From Labrys miyagiensis (GTDB taxonomy: Bacteria > Pseudomonadota > Alphaproteobacteria > Rhizobiales > Labraceae): 64,000 nt of DNA. Shown here piece by piece: positions 10,154 to 21,770 of this stretch. The translations under genes were made by a program, and so were the position numbers. Position 1 is the first letter of the stretch. Each line of letters begins with the position of its first letter. Location: positions 124,001-188,000 of the forward strand of contig NZ_BSPC01000015.1 of assembly GCF_030160835.1 (NCBI RefSeq). Direction: 5' to 3'. Under the pieces are notes generated by a model. The model did no database searches and had not been told where the DNA came from. It worked only from the letters and a program-made list of their open reading frames with translations.

Positions 10154-10684
10154 ATGCCCGAAATAGTTGCCATCCTGAGTGGGCTGGTCGGTTTGTTTGT
10201 CTACTGGCTGATCCGGCTTGATGGAATGGATGCGATTGCCGCCCAGTTCAGTACCGCAGCGAGGGCGAGGCGAGCCCAGCGCAGCCGCGACGCGGAGGCG
10301 CGCGCGGCAGTGCGCTCCGTCACCGAACCACGGGACGGCGCTCTGGCCCTGATGATCAAGCTTGGCAGCGTCGATGATGTATTGCTGCCAGGCGCCGCCA
10401 CCTTGGTGGATGATGCCGCCCGCCATGTCTTCGGCTATGGCGACAAGGTGGTCGAGCATCGCACGTTTGCCGAATATGTCGCCCGCAACACGCCGAGCTT
10501 CTCGGTCCTGTTCCGTGAATTGGCCCCGATCTTCGACAAGAAGCTCTCGCCCGATGAAAAGCGGGATCTGATCGAACTCCTGCATGAAGTCGCGGAAGCC
10601 GCCGGCGGGATGACGCCGGTGCGCGAGGCCATGATCGACGAAGTGCAGGCGAGATTGCTGCCGCAAAAGCCGGCGCGGGCGTGA
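10154..10684 (+). CDS. Membrane-anchored TerB-like protein of unknown function
   Basis: A 176-residue protein with an N-terminal hydrophobic helix (MPEIVAILSGLVGLFVYWLI), a basic Arg/Ala-rich linker (about 30-55), and a helical C-terminal domain whose spacing (LSPDEKRDLIELLHEVAEA) resembles TerB/DjlA-type domains. The TerB comparison is by pattern only. The ATG at 10154 has a GGGGAAGG site. It probably sits on the cytoplasmic face of the inner membrane. Repeat A3 begins four bases after its stop. Eno follows. Confidence 0.65.
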   Translation: MPEIVAILSGLVGLFVYWLIRLDGMDAIAAQFSTAARARRAQRSRDAEARAAVRSVTEPRDGALALMIKLGSVDDVLLPGAATLVDDAARHVFGYGDKVVEHRTFAEYVARNTPSFSVLFRELAPIFDKKLSPDEKRDLIELLHEVAEAAGGMTPVREAMIDEVQARLLPQKPARA

Positions 10685-10688
10685 AGCC

Positions 10689-10769
10689 GGGAGCGCGGAC
10701 GTCCTCGTCCGCTCTTTCTTTATCGTTGACCGCACCGTTTCCAAGAGCGGACAGAATGTCCGCGCTCCC
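10689..10769. repeat. REPIN-like element A3 (after the TerB-like gene)
   Basis: The arms 10689-10716 and 10743-10769 are imperfect inverted repeats of the A family (GGAG foot, GCGGAC...GTCCGC). The variant (GACGTCCTCGTCCGC left, GACAGAATGTCCGC right) is shared with A5. The 26-nt loop ends with ACCGTTTCC, as in A5. Confidence 0.83.
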
Positions 10770-10787
10770 AGCATGGCGTTTCGATGA

Positions 10788-12149
<1,362 letters not shown>

Positions 12150-12178
12150 TCGCTCGAATAGCCTGCTGAGCTATGCAA

Positions 12179-12211
12179 ATGCCGGGAGGCACCCCGCTTC
12201 CCGGCATTTTT
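12179..12211 (+). terminator. Intrinsic terminator after eno
   Basis: ATGCCGGGA (12179-12187) pairs with TCCCGGCAT (12199-12207) around an 11-nt loop and is followed by a T run (12207-12211). It is 30 bp after the eno stop. Confidence 0.85.
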
Positions 12212-12333
12212 GTGCTCTGATTTTGCATGGCGGGCCTGCCACGGCAGCATAGTAGGGCGAAAAAGCGGCTGGTTTTTGCGTTGCAGCATGGACCATCAAC
12301 ACAAAATCAACCATCGCGGGCTAGCGTGCAGAC

Positions 12334-12648
12334 ATGGTCATTCGCACACGCATCCGGGCAATCCTCAACCAGCTGGCGCTCTTCCTGGGAACCGCTGCCG
12401 CCATCGCGTATTTCTCCTACCAGGCCTTCAATGGCGACCACGGCATCCAGGCGCAGCACCAATTTGACAAGCAGAGGCAGGATTTGACCAACGAGCTCGC
12501 CCAATTGCGGGACGAGCATCAGGCGCTGGAGCGGCGCGTGAACCTGCTCAAGGCCCAGACGATCGACCCGGACATGCTCGAGGAAAAATCGCGCGAACTC
12601 CTTGGTCTCGTCGACCCCAATGACATCGTAGTGTTGCTGGGCAAGTAG
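12334..12648 (+). CDS. ftsB: Septum formation initiator FtsB/DivIC family
   Basis: A 104-residue bitopic membrane protein. A short N-terminal cytoplasmic segment precedes one transmembrane helix (about 11-30) and a periplasmic coiled coil (about 40-75, FDKQRQDLTNELAQLRDEHQ). The C-terminal block (PDMLEEKSRELLGLVDPND) is typical of FtsB/DivIC in this class. It bridges FtsL and FtsQ in the divisome. The position between eno and pdhA is the usual one. Confidence 0.9.
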   Translation: MVIRTRIRAILNQLALFLGTAAAIAYFSYQAFNGDHGIQAQHQFDKQRQDLTNELAQLRDEHQALERRVNLLKAQTIDPDMLEEKSRELLGLVDPNDIVVLLGK

Positions 12649-12757
12649 GCTTGGCTTTCCGCTTATTGCGCTTCCCTCCACAGTAAATCGATTTTCGTTT
12701 CCCATTGCCCTCTGCAACTGGAAACACTGCAACGATTTTGTGTCGAATGATAACTGG

Positions 12758-12787
12758 ATTTCGGTTTATTGTGAAATAAACTGAAAT
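12758..12787. promoter_or_regulatory. Candidate operator upstream of pdhA
   Basis: A 30-bp imperfect dyad: ATTTCGGTTTATT, a 3-bp centre, and AAATAAACTGAAAT. It lies in the AT-rich 266-bp gap before pdhA, about 130 bp from the start. A second weaker dyad (GAAATTTGG...CCAATTTC) overlaps its right end at 12783-12806. The regulator is unknown. Confidence 0.45.
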
Positions 12788-12914
12788 TTGGTTGATTGCC
12801 AATTTCGTTGTGCATTCAATATGTTGCACTGCAGCATTCTGGCCTGCCTCTCGCTTTTTGATGAGGGATGCGCTAGCTGTTCCCCAAGCTAAGCCATCAA
12901 TATTCGGAGGGTCC

Positions 12915-13973
12915 ATGGCCGCTACAGCCGCGAAGGCCGTTGCTACTGCTAGCAAAGCTTCCAAACCTGCCGCCCGATCGGGCAAGACGGGGGGAGCGAG
13001 CAAGGTGACATCATCATTCTCCCATGCGCAGGAATTGCAGGCTTACCGGGAGATGCTGCTGATCCGCCGCTTCGAGGAAAAAGCGGGCCAGATGTATGGC
13101 ATGGGCCTGATCGGTGGTTTCTGCCACCTCTATATCGGCCAGGAAGCGGTGGTCGTCGGCATGCAGGCCGCCACTCGCGAGGGCGACCAGGTCATCACCG
13201 GTTATCGCGACCATGGCCATATGATCGCCGCCGGCATGGCGGCGCGCGGCGTGATGGCGGAGCTGACGGGACGCCGTGGCGGCTATTCGCACGGCAAGGG
13301 CGGCTCGATGCACATGTTCTCGGTCGAGAAGGCCTTCTATGGCGGCCACGGCATCGTCGGCGCCCAGGTCTCGCTCGGCACGGGCCTCGCCTTCGCCAAT
13401 GCCTATCGCAGCGACGGCAAGGTGAGCCTCACCTATTTCGGCGACGGCGCGGCCAACCAAGGCCAAGTCTATGAGAGCTTCAACATGGCGGCCCTGTGGA
13501 AGCTGCCGGTGGTCTATGTCATCGAGAACAACAAATATGCCATGGGCACCTCGGTGAACCGTGCTTCCGCGCAGACCGATTTCTCCCGCCGTGGCGTCTC
13601 CTTCAACATCCCCGGCGAACAGGTCGACGGCATGGATGTGCGCGCCGTCTATGCCGCCGCCCAGAAGGCGATCGAGCATGCCCGCTCCGGCAAGGGCCCC
13701 TATATCCTGGAAATGCTGACGTACCGCTATCGCGGCCATTCGATGTCCGATCCGGCGAAGTACCGCTCGAAGGACGAAGTCCAGAAGATGCGCACCGAGC
13801 ACGATCCGATCGAGCAGAGCCGCGCGCGTCTCCTCGGCGAGCATGGCGTGTCGGAGGAGGAATTGAAGAAGATCGATTCCGATATCCGCGATGTCGTCAA
13901 CGAGGCCGCCGATTTCGCCACCAATGACGCCGAGCCCGATCCCTCGGAGCTGTGGAGCGACATCCTGAAGTGA
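12915..13973 (+). CDS. pdhA: Pyruvate dehydrogenase E1 component, alpha subunit
   Basis: A 352-residue E1 alpha that decarboxylates pyruvate with thiamine diphosphate as part of an alpha2beta2 E1. The TPP-binding motif starts at about residue 176 (GDGAANQGQVYESFNMAAL...ENN). The phosphorylation-loop-like segment YRYRGHSMSDPAKYR is also present. The first 40 residues are an Ala/Lys/Ser-rich extension. The frame is open further upstream, but the ATG at 12915 has GGAGG 4 bp before it. It is the first gene of pdhA-pdhB-pdhC-lpdA-lipA, 66 bp from pdhB. Confidence 0.97.
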   Translation: MAATAAKAVATASKASKPAARSGKTGGASKVTSSFSHAQELQAYREMLLIRRFEEKAGQMYGMGLIGGFCHLYIGQEAVVVGMQAATREGDQVITGYRDHGHMIAAGMAARGVMAELTGRRGGYSHGKGGSMHMFSVEKAFYGGHGIVGAQVSLGTGLAFANAYRSDGKVSLTYFGDGAANQGQVYESFNMAALWKLPVVYVIENNKYAMGTSVNRASAQTDFSRRGVSFNIPGEQVDGMDVRAVYAAAQKAIEHARSGKGPYILEMLTYRYRGHSMSDPAKYRSKDEVQKMRTEHDPIEQSRARLLGEHGVSEEELKKIDSDIRDVVNEAADFATNDAEPDPSELWSDILK

Positions 13974-14039
13974 CCTTCAGGACGTTTTCTTCACGTTCCT
14001 TTCGCTCGCAAAAATTACTCTCCAGAATTCGAGGCACCC

Positions 14040-15404
14040 ATGCCTGATATCCTGATGCCCGCTCTCTCGCCGACCATGGAGCAGGGCAAGCTTTCCAAAT
14101 GGCTGAAAAAAGAAGGCGACACCATCAAGTCCGGTGACGTGATCGCCGAGATCGAAACCGACAAGGCGACGATGGAAGTCGAAGCCATCGACGAGGGCGT
14201 GCTCAGCCAGATCCTGGTGCCCGAGGGCACCGACAATGTCGCCGTCAACACCAAGATTGCCTTCATCCAGGGCGAAGGTGAATCGGCACCCGCGCCCGCC
14301 GCCGCTTCGGCTCCTGCGCCTGCCGCGGCGGCCCAAGCCCCAGCCGCTCCGGCGGTGGTGCAGTCGGCCCCCGCGCCTATCGAAGCGCATGATGCTTCGG
14401 GCGAGATCCCGGCGGGCACCGAATTCGTCACCCAGACGGTTCGCGAAGCCCTGCGCGATGCCATGGCCGAGGAGATGCGCCTCGACGGCAGCGTCTTCGT
14501 CATCGGCGAGGAAGTCGCCGAGTACCAGGGCGCCTACAAGATCACGCAGGGCCTCCTGCAGGAGTTCGGCCCGCGCCGCGTGGTCGATACCCCGATCACC
14601 GAACACGGCTTTGCCGGCGTCGCCGTGGGCGCGGCCATGACCGGCCTTCGCCCCGTGGTCGAGTTCATGACCTTCAACTTCGCCATGCAGGCGATCGACC
14701 ACATCATCAACTCCGCTGCCAAGACGCTCTACATGTCCGGCGGCCAGATGGGCTGTCCGATCGTGTTCCGCGGCCCCAACGGGGCCGCCGCCCGCGTGGC
14801 TGCCCAGCACAGCCAGGATTACGGTTCCTGGTATTCGCATGTGCCGGGCCTCAAGGTCGTCGCCCCGCATTCGGCGGCCGATTACAAGGGCTTGCTCAAG
14901 GCCGCCATCCGCGATCCCAATCCGGTGGTGTTTCTCGAGAACGAGATTCTCTACGGCCATAGCGGCCCCGTGCCCAAGCTCGACGATTTCGTCGTGCCGA
15001 TCGGCAAGGCCAAGGTTGTCAAGCCGGGCAAGGACGTCACGCTGGTCGCCTGGTCGATTGGCATGACCTATGTGCTCAAGGCCGCCGAGGCCCTGGCGAG
15101 CGAGGGGATCGACGCCGAGGTGATCGACATGCGCTCCCTGCGTCCGCTCGACACCGCCACCGTGATCGCTTCGGTGCAGAAGACGGCGCGCTGCGTGGTG
15201 CTCGAGGAAGGCTGGCAGCAGTCCGGCGTCGGCTCGGAGATCGCCGCCCGCGTCAACGAGCAGGCCTTCGACTATCTCGACGCGCCGGTCGCTCGCGTGT
15301 CGGGCAAGGATGTGCCGATGCCTTATGCGGCCAACCTGGAAAAGCTGGCCCTGCCAAGCGTGGCTGATGTCGTCGGGGCGGCCAAGGCCGTCCTCTATCG
15401 CTGA
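14040..15404 (+). CDS. pdhB: Pyruvate dehydrogenase E1 component, beta subunit, with lipoyl domain
   Basis: A 454-residue E1 beta. Unlike most bacterial E1 beta subunits it begins with a full lipoyl domain (1-80, lipoyl Lys at 42 in [10 protein letters not shown]), then an Ala/Pro linker (about 82-120), then the transketolase pyrimidine-binding and C-terminal domains (from [14 protein letters not shown]). The fusion is characteristic of alphaproteobacterial PDH complexes. The lipoyl domain is close at both DNA and protein level to that of pdhC next door, suggesting duplication or gene conversion. The pdhC start follows 11 bp after the stop. Confidence 0.97.
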   Translation: MPDILMPALSPTMEQGKLSKWLKKEGDTIKSGDVIAEIETDKATMEVEAIDEGVLSQILVPEGTDNVAVNTKIAFIQGEGESAPAPAAASAPAPAAAAQAPAAPAVVQSAPAPIEAHDASGEIPAGTEFVTQTVREALRDAMAEEMRLDGSVFVIGEEVAEYQGAYKITQGLLQEFGPRRVVDTPITEHGFAGVAVGAAMTGLRPVVEFMTFNFAMQAIDHIINSAAKTLYMSGGQMGCPIVFRGPNGAAARVAAQHSQDYGSWYSHVPGLKVVAPHSAADYKGLLKAAIRDPNPVVFLENEILYGHSGPVPKLDDFVVPIGKAKVVKPGKDVTLVAWSIGMTYVLKAAEALASEGIDAEVIDMRSLRPLDTATVIASVQKTARCVVLEEGWQQSGVGSEIAARVNEQAFDYLDAPVARVSGKDVPMPYAANLEKLALPSVADVVGAAKAVLYR

Positions 15405-15415
15405 GGAGCACCCCG

Positions 15416-16777
15416 ATGCCTGTGAATGTTCTGATGCCGGCCCTGTCTCCCACCATGGAGAAGGGCAATCTCGCCAAATGGCTCAAGAAGGAAGGCGACA
15501 CCATCAAATCCGGTGACGTCCTGGCCGAGATCGAGACCGACAAGGCGACGATGGAAGTCGAAGCCATCGACGAGGGCGTGCTGGCCAAGATCGTCGTGCC
15601 TGAGGGCACCGCCGACGTGCCGGTGAACGACCTCATCGCCATCATTGCCGGCGAGGGTGAGGATGCCAAGGCGGTAGCTTCCGCCGGCGGCGCGCCTGCG
15701 CCAAAGGCTGCCGCTCCTGCTGCGGCTGCTCCCACTCCGGCCGCTGCTGCTCCTGCCGCTGCATCCGCTCCTGCTGCCACGCCGGCTCCGGCAGCGGCGC
15801 CAGCGGCAGCTCAGGCTGGCTCGCGGATCTTCGCCTCGCCGCTGGCCAAGCGCATCGCCAAGGATGCTGGTCTTGATCTCGCCGCCATCGCAGGCTCCGG
15901 TCCGCATGGCCGCGTTGTGGAGAGAGACGTACAGGCCGCCATCGCCGGCGGCGGCGCCAAGGCAGCGGCTCCCGCCGCCGCGCCGCAGGCTGCCGAAGCG
16001 CCGAAACCCGCCGCACCGGCCCCGGCTCCCGCCGGCGCCTCGGACGAGGCGACCAAGAAGCTCTTCGCCGCTGGCTCCTATGAGGAGATCCCGCATGACG
16101 GCATGCGCAAGACCATCGCGCGCCGCCTGACGGAGGCCAAGTCGACCATCCCGCATTTCTACCTGACGGTGGAAGTGGAGATCGATGCGCTGCTGGCCCT
16201 GCGCGAGCAGATCAACCACGGCGCGCCGCTGACCAAGGACGGCAAGCCATCCTTCAAGATCTCGGTCAACGACATGGTGATCAAGGCTTACGCGCTGGCC
16301 CTCAAGGCCGTGCCGGAGGCCAACGTCTCCTGGACCGATGGCGCCATGCTCAAGCATAAGCATGCCGACGTCGGCGTGGCTGTCTCGATCCCCGGCGGAC
16401 TGATCACCCCGATCATCCGCAGCGCGGAAAGCAAGACGCTCTCGGCCATCTCCGGCGAGATGAAGGACCTTGCCGCCCGCGCCAAGACCCGCAAGCTGAA
16501 GCCGGAGGAATACCAGGGCGGCACCGGTTCGGTATCCAATCTCGGCATGTTCGGCGTGAAGTCGTTCTCGGCCATCGTGAACCCGCCGCACGCCTCGATC
16601 CTGGCCGTCGGCGCCGGCATCAAGCAGCCGGTGGTGCATGGCGGCGAGATCAAGGTCGCCACGGTGATGTCGCTGACGCTCTCCACCGACCACCGTGCGG
16701 TCGATGGCGCGCTCGGCGCAGAATTGATGCAGGCGATCAGGGGCTACATCGAGAAGCCGATGAGCATGCTGGTGTGA
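15416..16777 (+). CDS. pdhC: Dihydrolipoamide acetyltransferase (PDH E2)
   Basis: A 453-residue E2 core that transfers acetyl from lipoamide to CoA. Domains: a lipoyl domain (1-80, lipoyl Lys 43), an Ala/Pro hinge, an E3-binding domain (about 137-175, [20 protein letters not shown]), a second hinge, and the catalytic domain (about 220-453) with the His/Asp active-site motif DHRAVDG near the C-terminus. Only one lipoyl domain is present here, but pdhB carries another. RBS GGAGC precedes the ATG. The 106-bp gap to lpdA holds alternative stem-loops. Confidence 0.97.
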   Translation: MPVNVLMPALSPTMEKGNLAKWLKKEGDTIKSGDVLAEIETDKATMEVEAIDEGVLAKIVVPEGTADVPVNDLIAIIAGEGEDAKAVASAGGAPAPKAAAPAAAAPTPAAAAPAAASAPAATPAPAAAPAAAQAGSRIFASPLAKRIAKDAGLDLAAIAGSGPHGRVVERDVQAAIAGGGAKAAAPAAAPQAAEAPKPAAPAPAPAGASDEATKKLFAAGSYEEIPHDGMRKTIARRLTEAKSTIPHFYLTVEVEIDALLALREQINHGAPLTKDGKPSFKISVNDMVIKAYALALKAVPEANVSWTDGAMLKHKHADVGVAVSIPGGLITPIIRSAESKTLSAISGEMKDLAARAKTRKLKPEEYQGGTGSVSNLGMFGVKSFSAIVNPPHASILAVGAGIKQPVVHGGEIKVATVMSLTLSTDHRAVDGALGAELMQAIRGYIEKPMSMLV

Positions 16778-16850
16778 GGGGCACAGCGATCTTATCTACG
16801 GGTCAATCGCTTTCCCCTCAATTTGTGCCCCTCCCGCCAAGCGGAGGGGC
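16778..16850 (+). promoter_or_regulatory. Competing stem-loops between pdhC and lpdA
   Basis: GGGGCACA (16778-16785) can pair with TGTGCCCC (16824-16831). GCCCCTCC (16827-16834) can pair with GGAGGGGC (16843-16850). The two share bases 16827-16831, so they exclude each other. This could set relative expression of E3 and E2, or be fortuitous GC pairing. Confidence 0.3.
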
Positions 16851-16883
16851 ATGCCCCATGCAGCTCCCTTCAGGAGACGTTTC

Positions 16884-18323
<1,440 letters not shown>

Positions 18324-18378
18324 TCTGTTTTCGCCCGCCCGGGCCCTCTGGGCGGGTGAGCGACCTGAAAGGCATGCC

Positions 18379-19338
18379 ATGGCCGTCGTGCTTGACCTCC
18401 TGAACAATGACAGCCGCCCGCGGCATCCTGAAAAGGCGCACCGGCCGGACCAGCCGATGCTGCGCAAGCCGGACTGGATCCGCGTCAAGGCGCCGGGCTC
18501 GCCCGGCTGGCGGGATACGCAGGCCATCGTCAAGGAGAACAAGCTCGTCACTGTCTGCGAGGAGGCGGGCTGCCCCAATATCGGCGAGTGCTGGGACAAG
18601 AAGCACGCCACCTTCATGATCATGGGCGACACCTGCACGCGGGCCTGCGCCTTCTGCAATGTGAAGACCGGCATGCCTGGGCCGCTCGACCCCAACGAGC
18701 CTGAGCATACCGGCATCGCGGTGGCCAAGCTCGGCCTCAGCCATGTGGTGATCACCTCTGTCGACCGCGACGATCTGGCAGATGGCGGCGCCGAACACTT
18801 CGCCCAGGTGATCCGGGCCATCCGCCGCCTCTCGCCCGGCACCACCATCGAGGTGCTGACGCCCGACTTCCTGCGCAAGGAAGGCGCGCTGGAGATCGTG
18901 GTCGCGGCCAAGCCCGACGTGTTCAACCACAATATGGAAACGGTAGCCTCGAACTACCTCACGGTGCGCCCCGGCGCCCGTTATTTCCATTCGATGCGCC
19001 TGCTGCAGCGCGTGAAGGAGCTCGACCCGTCGATCTTCACCAAATCAGGCATCATGGTCGGCCTCGGCGAGAAGCGGAACGAGGTGCTGCAGCTCATGGA
19101 CGATCTGCGCTCGGCCCATGTCGACTTCATCACCATCGGCCAATATCTCGCGCCCTCGCGCAAACACCATCCGGTGGTGGCCTATGTCACGCCCGACGAG
19201 TTCAAGAGCTACGAGACGGTGGCCTACACCAAGGGCTTCCTGATGGTGTCATCCTCGCCGCTGACGCGTTCCTCGCACCATGCCGGCGATGATTTCGCCA
19301 AGCTGAAAGCGAACCGGGCGGCGAAGCTGGGGTGTTGA
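18379..19338 (+). CDS. lipA: Lipoyl synthase
   Basis: A 319-residue radical SAM enzyme that inserts two sulfurs into protein-bound octanoyl groups. The auxiliary cluster cysteines are C60, C65 and C71 ([12 protein letters not shown]). The radical SAM cluster cysteines are C86, C90 and C93 (CTRACAFC). The C-terminal [15 protein letters not shown] motif is intact. The ATG at 18379 starts 55 bp after lpdA, so the enzyme that makes the cofactor is encoded with the two lipoyl-domain proteins that need it. Confidence 0.97.
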   Translation: MAVVLDLLNNDSRPRHPEKAHRPDQPMLRKPDWIRVKAPGSPGWRDTQAIVKENKLVTVCEEAGCPNIGECWDKKHATFMIMGDTCTRACAFCNVKTGMPGPLDPNEPEHTGIAVAKLGLSHVVITSVDRDDLADGGAEHFAQVIRAIRRLSPGTTIEVLTPDFLRKEGALEIVVAAKPDVFNHNMETVASNYLTVRPGARYFHSMRLLQRVKELDPSIFTKSGIMVGLGEKRNEVLQLMDDLRSAHVDFITIGQYLAPSRKHHPVVAYVTPDEFKSYETVAYTKGFLMVSSSPLTRSSHHAGDDFAKLKANRAAKLGC

Positions 19339-19424
19339 GCCGGATTCTTGGGGACTCGTGATCTAGACAGGACTCAGCAAATACTGAATAATTGCCGCGC
19401 GAACACTCAATATATGAGGCGGTA

Positions 19425-19874
19425 ATGACGGCCTTGTCCAAGACTCCCGAACTGATCGACAGCAAGGCCATCAAGCCCTTGGTGGAGGCGCGGGCCCTGC
19501 GCGGTGCCACCATTCTTGGACAGCCGGGCGGCTGGGCCGTTGTCATCCGCTATGGCGATGCCGAACGAGTAATTGCTGCTCAGAAGTCACGCCGGATGCG
19601 GTTATGGCGGCACGTTGATACGGCCGTGAGCTTCATTCGCGGGGAACTGCATATGGACCGCTTTGAGGTCGATGCTGCCGAGCACGACGCCCATGCGAAC
19701 GAGATCAAGCGTCCGGATCAGGCCGAACGCCTGCGCAAGCAGCGCGAGGCCGCCGACTATGATGCCTGGTTCCGCGCCAAGGTGCAGGAGGGTCTCGATG
19801 CGATCGAGCGCGGCGAGGTGGTCAGCCATGAAGAAGCAGAGGCCGATTTCGCGCGCATGATGGATGAGGCTTGA
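19425..19874 (+). CDS. ParC-like antitoxin of a ParE-type toxin-antitoxin pair
   Basis: A 149-residue protein. Residues 10-90 (RALRGATILGQPGGWAVVIR, RRMRLWRHVDTAVSFIRGEL) resemble the plasmid 'ParC family partition-associated' proteins. The C-terminal 60 residues (AADYDAWFRAKVQEGLDAIE) end in a helical segment like those by which CopG/ParD-type antitoxins bind ParE. It overlaps the toxin gene by one base (TGATG), the usual coupling. An upstream TTG would add 11 residues, but the ATG at 19425 follows a GAGGCGG site. Antitoxin assignment rests on order, overlap and pattern. Confidence 0.72.
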   Translation: MTALSKTPELIDSKAIKPLVEARALRGATILGQPGGWAVVIRYGDAERVIAAQKSRRMRLWRHVDTAVSFIRGELHMDRFEVDAAEHDAHANEIKRPDQAERLRKQREAADYDAWFRAKVQEGLDAIERGEVVSHEEAEADFARMMDEA

Positions 19875-20161
19875 TGCGCCTCATCTGGAGCCGCGAGGCC
19901 ATTGCTATTCGACGTGCAATCTTCGACCGAATTTCACCGGATGATTTGGGGGCAGCCAAGCGCATGGTGAAGCGCCTGCGTGATCGTGCAAATAGCCTGC
20001 AAGCTTTGCCGAGACAGGGGCGCAGGGGCAGGGTCCCGGAGACATTCGAACTCGTGGTGAACCAGACGCCGTATATCATTGTTTATGCGATCGAGCGGCA
20101 GGAGGTGCGCATCCTGACGATCCTGCATCATGCGCAGCAATGGCCGCCGAAAGAAGCTTGA
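19874..20161 (+). CDS. parE: RelE/ParE-family toxin
   Basis: A 95-residue basic protein with the ParE/RelE layout: N-terminal helix (MRLIWSREAIAIRRAIFDRI), central helix (AAKRMVKRLRDRANSLQALP), the loop RQGRRGRVPETFELVVNQTPY, and C-terminal strands (IVYAIERQEVRILTILHHAQQWP). ParE members poison DNA gyrase and RelE members cleave mRNA on the ribosome. The sequence favours ParE but does not prove the target. It is translationally coupled to the antitoxin. Confidence 0.85.
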   Translation: MRLIWSREAIAIRRAIFDRISPDDLGAAKRMVKRLRDRANSLQALPRQGRRGRVPETFELVVNQTPYIIVYAIERQEVRILTILHHAQQWPPKEA

Positions 20162-20170
20162 GGCGGTGCG

Positions 20171-21088
20171 TTAGTCCGTCAGACCCAGCGTCCAGGTCTG
20201 GCCGACCAGATCCTTGCCGAAGGAATGGTGTGCCTCCTCATGTTCCAGCCGGAAGCCCTCCGCTTGGTAGATCCGGCGCGCCGCCGTGAGGATATCGTTC
20301 GTCCAGAGTGTGAGTGAGGCATAACCCAACTCCTTCGCGCGTTCGATGCAGGCGCGGACCAGCGTGCGGCCGAGGCCGTGGCCGCGTGCAAAGGGTTCGA
20401 CATAAAGCAGGCGGAGTTTCCCCGTCGCGGGATTCTCACTCTTCATCAGGAAGATCGAGCCGGCGACACGGCCCTCGAGTTCGGCGACCCAGGCATCCTC
20501 GCGGCTGGCGTCGAACTCGACCACAAACTTGCCGAGGATGCTGGCGGCCAGCCCTTCATAGGTCCAGTCCCAATCATATTCCTGATGGTAGAGCTCGGCC
20601 TGGCGATGGACGATCCAGCCGATGTCGCCCGGCCGTGGCTTGCGCAGGACAGGCTTGCCGCGCCTGACGTCGCCGTCGAGCAGGTGCTTGATCTGCCGCA
20701 TGGCCTCGACCAGCCTGCCTCGTTCCTGTTCGTCGACCTCGGCCAGCAGCCCGTCGAGTTGGGCGATCGTGCCGGCCTCCATCCTCGCGAAGACGGCATG
20801 CCCCTGCGGCGAGAGCGAAAGCAGGCTCCGGCGCGCATGGTCGGGATCGGTGCGGGTGACGACAAGATGGGCGGCGCGCAGGCGGGCGACGATCCGGCTC
20901 AGATGGGCCTTGTCCATGTCGAGCCGCCGTCCGATATCGGCCGCGGTCTGCTCACCACCCTTGGCCAGCTCATAGACGATGCGCGCCTCCGGCAGCGGGA
21001 GAGGGCCGGCCGGCAGATGGCGATCCAGCAGCCGGATCTTCTGCGTGTAGAAGCGATTGAAATCCCGCACTTCATCGATGGTGGACAT
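20171..21088 (-). CDS. MarR-family regulator fused to GNAT acetyltransferase
   Basis: A 305-residue two-domain protein. Residues 1-145 are a MarR winged helix (RIVYELAKGGEQTAADIGRR, HLSRIVARLRAAHLVV, wing TRTDPDHARRSLLSL). Residues 150-305 are a GNAT fold with the acetyl-CoA loop ARGHGLGRTLV and the C-terminal EGFRLEHEEAHHSFG. Such fusions occur widely, but their acetylation substrates are mostly unknown. A 21-bp palindrome 15 bp upstream of the start fits autoregulation. It converges with the toxin gene, 9 bp away. Confidence 0.88.
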   Translation of the reverse strand: MSTIDEVRDFNRFYTQKIRLLDRHLPAGPLPLPEARIVYELAKGGEQTAADIGRRLDMDKAHLSRIVARLRAAHLVVTRTDPDHARRSLLSLSPQGHAVFARMEAGTIAQLDGLLAEVDEQERGRLVEAMRQIKHLLDGDVRRGKPVLRKPRPGDIGWIVHRQAELYHQEYDWDWTYEGLAASILGKFVVEFDASREDAWVAELEGRVAGSIFLMKSENPATGKLRLLYVEPFARGHGLGRTLVRACIERAKELGYASLTLWTNDILTAARRIYQAEGFRLEHEEAHHSFGKDLVGQTWTLGLTD

Positions 21089-21102
21089 GGGCGCGTCGCC
21101 TG

Positions 21103-21123
21103 AGTGTTGACTAAGTCAACACT
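21103..21123. promoter_or_regulatory. Palindromic MarR-type operator
   Basis: AGTGTTGACT, a single central base, and AGTCAACACT form a perfect 10+1+10 palindrome. It ends 15 bp from the MarR-GNAT start and lies in its divergent gap with the COQ10-like gene. Size and symmetry fit a MarR dimer site. Confidence 0.75.
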
Positions 21124-21247
21124 AGATGAGGCTACGCCGCGCTTCAAGCGGGTTGCTCGCCTGGCTGGAAGATCTTGCCGCAGGGCGCACAAATACGCTG
21201 TTTCCTCGATGCTCCGATGCCTATATGAGGGCATCGGAGTTCCAAAG

Positions 21248-21718
21248 ATGCCTTCGTTCCGCACCACACGCCGCGTCAAGCATTCGCCGGCCGACATGTT
21301 CGATCTCGTAGCCGATGTCGAGAAATACCCGCTCTTTGTGCCGCTCTGTTCGGCCTTGCGGGTGCGCAGCCGCCAGCCCCAGGCCGATGGCGGGCTGGTG
21401 ATGATCGCCGACATGACGGTGGCCTACAAGCTGATCCGCGAAACCTTTGCAAGCCGCGTGAGCATGGACAGGGAAAAGCTGCAGATCCTGGTCGAATATC
21501 TCGATGGCCCGTTCAGCCATCTCGAGAACCGCTGGGCCTTCAAGGATGATGGGGCAGGGGGCTGCATCGTCGAGTTCTTCATCGACTATTCCTTCCGTTC
21601 CCGGACCCTCGGCATGCTGATGGGCGCGATGTTCGAAGCCGCCTTCCGTCGCTTTGCCGAGGCCTTCGAGAAGCGCGCCGACGTGGTCTACGGGCGCAAG
21701 GTGATCGGCGCGGCTTGA
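21248..21718 (+). CDS. COQ10/RatA-family START-domain protein
   Basis: A 156-residue SRPBCC/START-fold protein (PSFRTTRRVKHSPADMFDLV, VEKYPLFVPLCSALRV) of the Coq10/RatA family. The alphaproteobacterial members are thought to bind ubiquinone and help its use in respiration. The RatA toxin annotation from E. coli is not a safe guess here. The ATG at 21248 matches the family start. It usually lies near lipA in this class, as here, though the TA pair and MarR-GNAT gene sit between. Confidence 0.9.
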   Translation: MPSFRTTRRVKHSPADMFDLVADVEKYPLFVPLCSALRVRSRQPQADGGLVMIADMTVAYKLIRETFASRVSMDREKLQILVEYLDGPFSHLENRWAFKDDGAGGCIVEFFIDYSFRSRTLGMLMGAMFEAAFRRFAEAFEKRADVVYGRKVIGAA

Positions 21719-21770
21719 GCAAGACTGTGGGCGGAGAAGTCGGTTGCGTCAGTAGGGGCTCTCCGGCACC

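Noticed and set aside
21248-21718. RatA toxin assignment for the COQ10-like gene
   Set aside because: The fold is shared, but no RatB partner is adjacent and the position near lipA fits the ubiquinone-linked COQ10 role in alphaproteobacteria.
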